NCBI GenBank assembly: GCA_021234155.1
Contig: JAJEKV010000018.1
Location: forward strand, 12,501,654-12,565,653
Source: Isoetes taiwanensis
Lineage: Eukaryota > Streptophyta > Lycopodiopsida > Isoetales > Isoetaceae
DNA length: 64,000 bases
Reading direction: 5' to 3'
The position numbers were made by a program, and so were the translations under genes. Under the pieces are notes generated by a model, which did not search any database, was not told where the DNA came from, and saw only the letters and a list, made by a program, of their open reading frames with translations. Shown here piece after piece: positions 55,760 to 64,000 of the stretch. Position 1 is the first letter of the stretch. Every line of letters begins with the position of its first letter.

Positions 55760-57480
55760 ACGTTGCAACCAACTAGACTTTATGTGCACGTGGATGCGTT
55801 TTTTATCGTTTGATTTCATCTAGGGCTAGGGAAATTCATCGAAATTCCAGGTTGGTTATGGTTGCGGTGAGATAACCATTACGTTTCTTTTCCTTCTATT
55901 CGGTGACTGGTTTTTCTCGCGAGCGAATGCACAATTGGAGCCAGTGGAGAAGGCCGAGCAATGGATATGTTGCAAAAGCATGCAAACATATGAAAATATA
56001 TGAAGGTCTATCACTCATTAGGACTAAATAGACTGTTATGCCTACCTCACTTTTTTGTGCAATGGAAACTAGTAGAGTTTACAGACAAATTTCGTCAAGA
56101 GTTGCTCAAGAAGATGGCACAAGCATCAGGTTCGTTATCATTATCTATCATTTGAAATCAACTTGAAGCAAGACAACTAGTGTAACTTGTTGTTGCTCCG
56201 AACAAAGTTTTTAGAAGGTACCATGCCTCCCCTGCAAAAACTTGTGGAGAGTTTCTTAAGCCAATTCTTCCCAGTTGGGTATTTATATAGGTGTTTTGTT
56301 TTATATGTGCCTTAATTGTTTATCCGTTTTGTATTACGTGCTGCCCCAGTCCAAATTCATTGAGAAAGGATGCTATAGTAAATGCTGCCGATCTTTTAGT
56401 ATATACTGAAAGTTTTATGTCGGCTATTGGATGGTGAAGGCAAAAATCTTGGCTTTTCCATGAGAGCTATATCAATTTTAACAACTTTGTTGCATCAGTT
56501 TCAACACTTAGATTTGGAGGTAAACTTCAAATTGGATAAATTCAAGGTTATGCTTATTTGATGGCTTATTAGCATTGCTGTTTATATTGTCAGCGGGTAT
56601 TTTGCTGAACTCAGTTTGAGTAAAAATTTGCAGCAATGTGATGATACGGGACATGACAATATTGGCTTCAAACTTCACCAAACATCGATGGAATTGATCC
56701 TCGTATATGTATCTATTTGTGCTTTACCATTTGATAGTTTCATCCGTTAATAATCAAAAGTTTGGTATAATTGTCATTGGTTCCATATTACTAACATGCA
56801 ACAATGTACAGATTCTTCTTCAGACGTATGCATTGAAGATTGCTACATCAGCATTGGAGATGACCTCATATCGAGTAAGAGTGGTTGGGATGAGTATGGG
56901 ATTACATACAACTGGTCAAGCTCCAACATTCTCATCTAGAGAATTATTGGACAATCTCAAACAAGTTCTGGCATTGCTTTTGGAAGTGAAATGTATGGTG
57001 GGATTAGTAATGTACAGGTGGAAGGTCTTATGCTGATCAACAATTTGCAGCAATGTGGTGATACGGGACATGACAATGTTGGCTTCAAACTTCACCAAAC
57101 ATCGATGGAATTGATCCTGGTATATGTATCTATTTGTGCTTTATCATTTCGCAATTTATGATAGTTTCATCCGTTAATAACCAAAAGTTTGGTATAATGT
57201 TCATTAGTTCCATATTACTAACATGCAACAATGTACAGATTCTTCTTCAGATGTATGCATTGAAGATTGCTACATCAGCATTGGATATGACCTCATATCG
57301 AGTAAGAGTGGTTGGGATGAGTATGGGATTGCATACCTGGCGGTCAAGCTCAACATTCTCATCGAGGAGGGTTCTTGGACAATCTCAAACAAGTTCTAGC
57401 ATTGCTTTTGGAAGTGGAAATGTCTGTTGGGATTAGTAATGTACAGTGGAAGATCTTATGCTGATCAACACCAGGAGGGG
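55760..57480 (+). pseudogene. GH28 polygalacturonase gene fragment with tandemly doubled exons
   Basis: Exon pieces of a pectin-degrading glycoside hydrolase 28 enzyme. The piece before the intron reads VVIRDMTILAS and, in a shifted frame, SPNIDGIDP (the NTDG-type motif; near 56680 and 57100). After a ~110-bp intron ending in CAG comes DSSSDVCIEDCYISIGDD then LISSKSGWDEYGI (56812 and 57239), the GDD catalytic block, followed by TSSGIAFGSEMYGGISNVQV. The 417-bp block at 56631-57047 is repeated at 57048-57470. Copy 1 has a TAG where RR normally follows ILI; copy 2 has indels after GWDEYGIAY. Upstream sequence (55760-56600) shares long stretches with 63103-63600 but shows no clear exon. Nonfunctional. 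Confidence 0.82.
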
Positions 57481-57563
57481 CCATAATTTGAGCAACTCAG
57501 AAGTTTGTGCAGGAATTATTTTGTGAAAATAACTTCCCTCATCGTCTATATCATTGTAATAGA
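57481..57563. other. Short spacer
   Basis: AT-rich sequence after the second GH28 exon copy; nothing recognised. Confidence 0.4.
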
Positions 57564-57950
57564 TGTATCCAATATACCTATATAATTGTTTGGCATTGCT
57601 TTTCGTGAATATCACGAGGTTCTATAAAATGAAGGCAATATATCTATTATAGACAATATGATTCTGGTGATAGTAAAAGGTAGATATAAAGCTAGGTAAG
57701 ATGCTCCAAATAGACTCTACTAGAGATAAAATTCCATGTCCATGAAAACGAAATCCCCAAGTTTCTAGCCACTGCTTAAACATCAGAGATCACTTTCGTA
57801 AAATTTGGAAGCCCGGCCGGGGAAAGTGATGGCTGGATTTTACCTACAAGCATCTAAAAGGTTTATGCATTATGGGCAAAAACTACGGCTTCTGCTCTTG
57901 CTTTTTCAGCAATGTATTTAGCTGAGCTCATGATATCAGGAAAACTCGAA
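57564..57950. repeat. Dispersed repeat S, copy 1
   Basis: Shares its sequence with 59394-59765 and 60137-60283 (TTGGCATTGCTTT, GGTTCTATAAAATGAAGGCA, CAATATGATTCTGGTGATAG). On the minus strand all longer copies can be read as DIMSSATYIAERARAEAVVF-like peptides, so S may come from an unrecognised gene exon. Confidence 0.7.
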
Positions 57951-58006
57951 CGGATGATGGTGCAAACAAGAAGAAATTCTTAGGCTCCTATAACTAACAC
58001 AAAGAC

Positions 58007-58243
58007 AACCCATGAAAACAATCTATCAACGAATTGTTTGCAACTAGTTTTGTTGGAGTCCTGAATGCCTTGAATACTAGCATATAACCCACGAAAACAA
58101 TCTATCAACGAATTGTTTGCAATTAGTTTTGTTGGAATCATAAATGCCTTGAATACTAGCATACAACCCACGAGAACAATCTATCAACAAATTGTTTGGC
58201 ACTAGTTTTGTTAGAGTGGAGAATGTCTTGAGCAGCTAGTTAT
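58007..58243. repeat. 79-bp tandem repeat, three copies
   Basis: Units at 58007-58085, 58086-58164 and 58165-58243, each starting AACCCA(T/C)GA and containing AACAATCTATCAAC and ACTAGTTTTGTT. The third is the most diverged. Confidence 0.88.
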
Positions 58244-58740
58244 CTTTGGGGCAAAAGTTATAAAATGAGGCCGATCTCTCACAAGGACAAAGCGGCCATA
58301 TTGAGACCTAGGAATGGCTCAAAGCTTGCAACTTGATGCGCATAAGGGTGCATCCCATTCGTGCAAGTAGAACCCGGTTGGGAGTTTTGCCATGTAAGCA
58401 AAGTAAAGGCATTTGCTTGAAGACCATTCCTATTGCAATTCAGTGCTCCTAAACCTGAAATCAGAGCAAGAAACAAATCATGATGGATCTCTTCACTAAA
58501 CGACAAATCAAATCCAGCAAGAAGACAAATCCGGCTCTGAATTCAACAATTCAGACAATTGAAGTCCTCTAGCGCCAGGGTTTTTAAAGTTGCCTTTGCC
58601 CACGAAGCAAAGGCAAAGCGGCGAACAGAACTAATGGGGATGCACCTAAACATCGGTGAATACTTGAGCTTGAAAGTTTCCGGCGGGAGGGATTTACTTT
58701 TACCTATTTAGAAAAAGGCCCGCGAAGAAATTTATTGATT
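58244..58740. other. Unassigned stretch
   Basis: A 75-codon minus-strand frame (58279-58506) has no known domain. No mobile-element or RNA signature is seen. Confidence 0.35.
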
Positions 58741-59125
58741 GTGTAAACACCAGCTCCCTAACACACTGCCCCTCAAGTTTATAGTGATCCAACGGTTCAG
58801 ATCAATCTTGATCAGTGTGTTACTGGAGCTATAACACACTGGTACTCCATAACACCCTAGGGTGTTATCAAATGGACGGATCCAGATTGATTTTGATGGT
58901 GATCGGATGGCCCAAAACTCTCGGGATGGTGTGTTAAGGGTGACAACGCCCTGGCCCTCAAGTGTTACTTAAAAAAAAAATCAGGCCATCACGCCCGAGC
59001 CATTTTGATGGCCTGAAATTTTTTTTTGAAGTAACACCCGAGGGCCAGGGCGTTATCTACACCCAACCCCTTTGGGGAGCCAATATTTCCCTAGCATAAC
59101 ACCCTCGTTCCAGGGTGTTATCCCT
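58740..59125. mobile_element. MITE-like inverted repeat with long hairpin
   Basis: Arms at about 58938-58990 and 59006-59064: GGTGACAACGCCCTGGCCCT and its near complement AGGGCCAGGGCGTTATCTAC, plus AGTGTTACTT/AAGTAACAC and TCAGGCCATC/GATGGCCTGA, around a ~16-base loop. Further out, AACACCCTAGGGTGTTAT (58852) and AACACCCTCG...AGGGTGTTAT (59098-59121) are related palindromes. It fits a non-autonomous DNA element able to fold into a long hairpin, and could feed small-RNA production. Confidence 0.72.
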
Positions 59126-59333
59126 CTCATAACGAACTTTCATTTTCCGTCGATGTAATCAGACTGATCCACCTGCTAAAAAACCTGGCTGCAACGTGGA
59201 TAGCTCCAACCGAACCCTTAAGCCAAAATCTTCTGTGAATTTGTCCTAAGAGCTCTCGTTTCCTTGTAATCTCCCACAGTATAACCACACTCTTCAGTAT
59301 ACAACGATTCTGGAGGAAATCATGCACCTTTCT

Positions 59334-59765
59334 ACATATAAAAGGTACAGTTCTAATAGCTTGCATGTTGCTGCATTAAAGTCCTGTGCTGCACGTATCC
59401 AATATACATAAATATACATATGTAATTAATTGCTTGGCATTGCTTTCGTGAATATGCAGGTTCTATAAAATGAAGGCAATATATATATTGTAGACGATAT
59501 GATTCTGGTGATAGTAAAAGGCAGATATGAAGCTAGGTAAGATGTTCCAAATAGACGCTACTACAGACAAAATTCCATGTCCATGAAAACGAAATCCCCA
59601 AGCTTCTGGCCACTGCTTAAACATCAGAGCACTTTCGTGAGGTTGGAAAGTGACGGGGGAAACTGATCTAAAAGGTTTCTGCATTATGGGCAAAAACCAC
59701 GGCTTCTGCTCTTGCTCTTTCAGCAATGTATGTAGCTGAGCTCATGATATCAGAAAAACTCGGGA
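59334..59765. repeat. Dispersed repeat S, copy 2, with upstream shared segment
   Basis: Begins with ACATATAAAAGGTACAGTTC and CTTGCATGTTGCTGCATTAA, also present at 60078-60137, then runs through S. The minus-strand frame ESALMFKQWPEAWGFRFHGHG is open here but not in copy 1. Confidence 0.7.
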
Positions 59766-60077
59766 AAATCCTGTAAGTGTTTGAAACAATGTGTATAATA
59801 CCAATACGTTCACGTTTCTCAACAAGACCGGACTGATTGTAAGAGGAACTTGCGTGTTGCATGTTCCTGTCATACCCCAGACTTGTACTTCCTTATAATA
59901 TTTTCAGTAGCACTCCATTTTTTCAAAGCCAATGCCTTTGTATAAACAAGTTTACTCAGAAGCAGTTCATGTATCATGCTTGTAATTTTAGCTGCCAGAT
60001 TGCTATGCCCAATAGGGGTCACCTATGCCTACCAGATCAATATTATAGTCCAAGCGTTGGTCTTGAGAGTATACAAC

Positions 60078-60283
60078 GTGCATATAAAAGGTACAGTTCT
60101 AATAGCTTGCATGTTGCTGCATTAAAGTTCTGTGCTGCACGTATCCAATATACATATACATAATTGCTTGGCATTGCTTTCGTGAATATGCAGGTTCTAT
60201 ATAATGAAGGCAATATATCTATTGTAGACAATATGATTCTGGTGATAGTAAAAGGCAGATATGAAGCTAGGTAAGATGTTGAG
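60078..60283. repeat. Dispersed repeat S, copy 3 (short)
   Basis: Same upstream segment and the first ~145 bp of S, ending at GCTAGGTAAGATGTT, after which the sequence is unique. Confidence 0.7.
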
Positions 60284-60699
60284 GCAGGGTTCTTTCCAAG
60301 ATTTTAGATAGGATCTGAAGTGCATAGAGAACTGGGCCGGGTCTGAGCTGAAACATCAGTTAGTCGGCCTAGATGTAGGTATGTAATTTGGCATTCGATT
60401 TGTCAAATTGATTTTTTGCCCAATGTCTGACATGGGTATGAATTAGGTGGTAAGAGTATGAAATGGAAAGGGATTCATTGTAAAACCTTTCAAAACATAT
60501 CATGTAATACCTAGCCAGGTATGACCATAATTCTATTATAGCTGATGTTTAAAACTTATGGATGATAACAATACAAAAGCAATACAGGGATACATTATTT
60601 ATTCAGTAAAGCAAAAGTTGAAACCTGAATATATTGGACTTTCTGCAAATGAAATCAAGGAGCTCAAATTCGAGGGAGTAGAGGAACGATGTATGAGAC

Positions 60700-61023
60700 G
60701 AAGCATTCTTCATCACCGCCATCATGGACCTTTAATGGCTGCCTTCCGACTGTTTGGTACGTGGGCTCAAAGTTTTGTTTTCAACGGCACTGATCTTCTT
60801 AATCTGAAAACATGGATACATGCCTGTAAATTTTCTAGTTTTCAAGTCCCGCTAATTCAATCCCCCAACATGCTGCTAGATGTGATAACGACTTTTGCTT
60901 CCGAACTGAGGAGATGTGATGGTGTAAAAGCGCTTTCAAAAGGCAAACATATTCACCAGTATTAGAATGTGGCTTAATTGGCGACAGATTTCTAGGGAAC
61001 ATCCTGATTCATATGTATGGAAT
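60700..61023 (+). repeat. 324-bp tandem duplication at the PPR 5' end (upstream copy)
   Basis: The block starting GAAGCATTCTTCATCACCGC at 60700 recurs at 61024. The upstream copy lost 4 bp (CACCAGTATTAG against CACCAGAGCATATTAG) and so ends in a stop (HIHQY). It duplicates the start ATG and first ~100 codons of the PPR protein. Confidence 0.9.
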
Positions 61024-61058
61024 GAAGCATTCTTCATCACCGCCATCATGGACCTTTA

Positions 61059-62252
61059 ATGGCTGCCTTCCGACTGTTTGGTACGTGGGCTCAAAGTTTT
61101 GTTTTCAACGGCACTGATCTTTTTAATCTGAAAACATGGATACATGCCTGTAAATTTTCTAGTTTTCAAGTCCCGCTAATTCAATCCCCCAACATGCTGC
61201 TAAATGTGATAAACACTTTTGCTTCCGAACTGAGGAGATGTGATGGTGTAAAAGCACTTTCAAAAGGCAAACATATTCACCAGAGCATATTAGAATGTGG
61301 CTTAATTGGCGACAGATTTCTAGGGAACCTCCTGATTCATATGTATGGAAAATGTGGAGCCCTGAAGGAGGCAAGGATTATGTTTGACAGCATGGCTGAC
61401 AAAAATTCTTTTTCTTGGAATATCATGCTGGCCACCTATATTGATCATGGGCAGCTTGAAGACGCTCTCCTTATATTTCAAGCAATGTCACTACCGAACA
61501 CAGTTTCATGGACAACCATGATATGTGCATATGCTGATCAAGGGAAGCAGACTCTGGCACTGTTGCTTTTTGAACAGATGCAATTAGCAGGCTTACCTCC
61601 AGACAGGGTTACCTTTGTGAGCTTGATTGATGCTTGCACCAGCAATGCTGCACTCATTGATGGCACGTTGATACATAGCCATATCAAAGCTTGTGGATTT
61701 GAATCTGATATTGTTGTTAGTAGCGCCCTGATCAATTTCTATGCGAATGGTGGAAATTTAATGGATGCCTATGAATATTTAGGAATATGCCTAGGAGGAA
61801 CATTGTGTCCTGGAATTCTATAACTGCAGCATATGCTCAACATGGCTATGGGGAGAAGGCAATTCAAATGTATCACAGGTTGAATATGGAAGGAATAATG
61901 CCAACTGACGTGACATTTCTGAGTCTTTTATTTGCATGCAACAATGCTTGCATGGTGGATGAGGGCAATCAATGGCTAATATCAACGTAAGGATGGTTGT
62001 GTTGAGCAAACTTTGGAGCATCATAACTGCATTGTTGACCTCCTAGGGCGGACAGGAGAGTTGGATGTGGCCGAAGCTTTGATTAATAGCATACCATTTG
62101 GGGCTAATTCAACCTCTTGGAAAGCCTTGCTTGGTTCTTGTCTAATATTTGGTGACATAGCAAGAGGAAAGCATGCTGCAATACAGGTGGTCAATTTGGA
62201 TCCAGAACATCCAGCAGCCTATGTGTTGCTGTCAAACATGTGTGCTCTATAG
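61059..62252 (+). pseudogene. Pentatricopeptide repeat (PLS-class) protein, frameshifted
   Basis: Starts MAAFRLFGTWAQSFVFNGTD. PPR motifs in order: LLIHMYGKCGALKEARIMFD, NSFSWNIMLATYIDHGQLED, VSWTTMICAYADQGKQTLAL, VTFVSLIDACTSNAAL, IVVSSALINFYANGGNLMDA. The frame breaks near 61775; RNMPRRNIVSWNSITAAYAQ continues in the next frame to 61990, and after a second break CIVDLLGRTGELDVAEALIN follows in the third (62013-62252), with an E-type domain (TSWKALLGSCLIFGDIARGK, LDPEHPAAYVLLSNM). A TAG then ends it without a DYW domain. Such proteins are organellar RNA-binding and editing or processing factors. No clear transit peptide is seen. Two frameshifts make it a pseudogene unless they are sequence errors. 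Confidence 0.88.
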
Positions 62253-63102
62253 ATGAGGAAAGGCAACTGTTAGTGAATTACTGATCTGGAGTGCTGTGTT
62301 TATATTGATACATCTGAAGTAATTGTTGGGGAGTATCCAAAGGAGGATGCTGCTCCTAGCTGATAAAGAACATTGGATTTTCCTAGACCCTAAAGGTCTC
62401 TTAAAGATGTTTCCTTTCCTTACTAGGTAAGGGGCCAGGAAAAAGAAAAAGCTTATGGTCTTTGGGGACGTGCAGGGTATACTGCGTGGCAAGTAAGGGA
62501 ATTGATCAATGGAAGGCACACGTTTTTGAAAGGATGCCATAACACGCCAAGACAGTTCCATTCAACATGTGCTGCTTCTTGCTGGCAGGGTAACAGTCCC
62601 TGGACTTTGGGAACATACAGGTATACATCCTAGCAAGTAAGGGAACTGATGAACGAGAAACAGGAGATGCCAGGACAACTACCAGATTTTGGATCATGCT
62701 TCTGCTATAAGAACAAAGTATCTTGCAGAGTGAATATCTATTCAAGTACCTGCAGGGAACATTTTTGGCTTAGTGACAATAGGGTCTGTTGTGGTTAGAT
62801 TTGTTGGGCGTGTACAGAGGTAAGCCGTAATCTGTTTTAGTTTTGGTAAGATGAAACTTTTGTTTACTCAACTCATGTCGATGTAAGATTGCGATGTTAT
62901 AAGATGCCAGAAAGCTTGAATAAACCCAGTATGGTGAATCTCGTTACCATATTACTCTGGCCTCCATGGACAATTATCAAAGGCAGGTTTTGAGTTTTTT
63001 AGTACAGTATTTTGTATTCTATAAGCAATATATGCCATATAAAACAAGACCTGTAAGAATGTATTGATTACCATTTGAAACAGCAATTTGAGGCTGTTCA
63101 TG
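62253..63102. other. Unassigned stretch after the PPR pseudogene
   Basis: Two loosely similar ~55-bp stretches (about 62456-62510 and 62593-62655, sharing GGCAAGTAAGGGAA-like and GGTATAC motifs). No gene recognised. Confidence 0.4.
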
Positions 63103-64000
63103 TTGCAGCCAACTGGGTTTTATGTGCACGTGGATGCGTTTTTGATCGTTTGATTTCATCTAAGGCTAGGGAAATTCATCGAAATTCCAGGTTGGTTATG
63201 GTTGCAATGAGATAACCATTTCGTTTCTTTTCCTTCTATTCGGTGACTGGTTTTTCTTTCGAGGGAATGCACAATGGAGAGAAGGCCGAGCAATGGATAT
63301 GTTGCAAAAGCATGCAAACCTATGCAAATATATGGATGTCTTATCACTCATTAGGACTAAATAGATGGTTATGGCTACCTCTGCACATGTGCAATGGAAA
63401 CTAGTGGAGTTTACAGACAAATTTTGTCGAGAATATACTGAAAGTTTTGTGTCGGCTTTTGGATGGTGAAGGCAAAAATCTTGGCTTTTCCACGAGAGCC
63501 ATATCAATTTTAACAATTCTGTTGCATCACTTTCAGCACTTAGCTTTGGAGGTAAACTTCAGATTGGATAAATTCAAGGGTATGCTTATTTGATGGCTTA
63601 TTAGCATTGCTGTTTATATTGTCAGCGTTCTTGGGTATTTTGCTGAACTCAGTTTGAGTAGAAATTTGCAGCAATGTGGTGATACAGGGGACGTGACAAT
63701 ATTGGCTTCAAACTTCACCAAACACCGATGGAATTGATCCTGGTATATGTATCTATTTGTGCTTTACCATTTCGCAATTTATGATAGTTTCATCCGTTAA
63801 TAACCAAAAGTTTGGTATAATTGTCATTGGTTCCATATTACTAACATGCAACAATGTACAGATTCTTCTTCAGATGTATGCATTGAAGATTGCTACATCA
63901 GCATTGGAGATGACCTCATATCGAGTAAGAGTGGTTGGGATGAGTATGGGATTGCATACAACGGGTCAAGCTGCATCATTTTCATCCAGAGGGTTACTTG
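63103..64000 (+). pseudogene. GH28 polygalacturonase fragment, second locus, cut by window end
   Basis: Repeats 55762-56811 from GTTGCA(G)CCAACT onward but lacks about 300 bp present at 56096-56398. The GDD exon begins at 63862 and reads DSSSDVCIEDCYISIGDD, then LISSKSGWDEYGIAYNGSS, with no stop up to the window edge. It is better preserved here than at the first locus, but the preceding piece has the same frame problem before NIDGIDP. Whether a working gene continues to the right cannot be seen. Confidence 0.78.

Noticed and set aside
1-64000. tRNA, rRNA or snoRNA genes
   Set aside because: No cloverleaf with A and B boxes, rRNA core motif or box C/D pair was noticed. The tRNA-like matches at 11269 and 47817 are primer sites only.

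Overview
This is a nuclear genome segment from a land plant. The evidence is spliced genes with GT-AG introns, plant-type Ty1/copia and Ty3/gypsy retrotransposons, a PIF/Harbinger DNA transposon, NLR-type leucine-rich repeats, a PPR gene and a GH28 polygalacturonase. The PPR and gene-body style hint at a seed-free plant (bryophyte, lycophyte or fern), but nothing in the window settles the lineage.

Only one gene looks intact: a 17-exon gene on the + strand (31644-40268) for a large conserved plant protein of unknown function, of the Arabidopsis At3g12590 type. Its second intron carries a decayed antisense LINE. On its left, on the - strand, lies a broken fragment of the m6A methyltransferase subunit MTB/METTL14. 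Almost everything else is mobile DNA or duplicated, decayed gene pieces.

Layout. 1-11617: a copia element on the - strand, its polyprotein split by a ~7.7 kb nest. The nest is repeat family 'X', which itself contains a GC-rich LINE (1222-6290) and a ~1.06 kb insertion (7652-8710). A small poly(A) retroposon also sits in the reverse transcriptase. 11618-~25291: three tandem copies of a ~4.56 kb composite unit (gypsy 3' end plus LTR, antisense NLR LRR fragment, Myb/SANT-like ORF1 of a PIF/Harbinger element). ~25300-27000: the single transposase half of that PIF/Harbinger element. 27000-31640: AT-rich repeats, the METTL14 fragment and unassigned sequence. 31644-40268: the conserved gene. 40269-42907: no recognised gene. 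42908-54116: a Ty3/gypsy element with a perfect 5-bp target duplication, a tRNA-Gln-like primer site and an odd double 5' LTR. 54151-55666: a second, inverted copy of X that keeps the empty sites of the insertions in the first copy. 55760-57480 and 63103-64000: duplicated GH28 polygalacturonase pieces. 57560-60290: dispersed and tandem repeats with a strong hairpin. 60558-62252: a PPR pseudogene with a 324-bp internal duplication.

I did not find a convincing new biological system. The most informative content is the datable nesting of insertions, the chimeric three-LTR element, and the triplicated composite unit.
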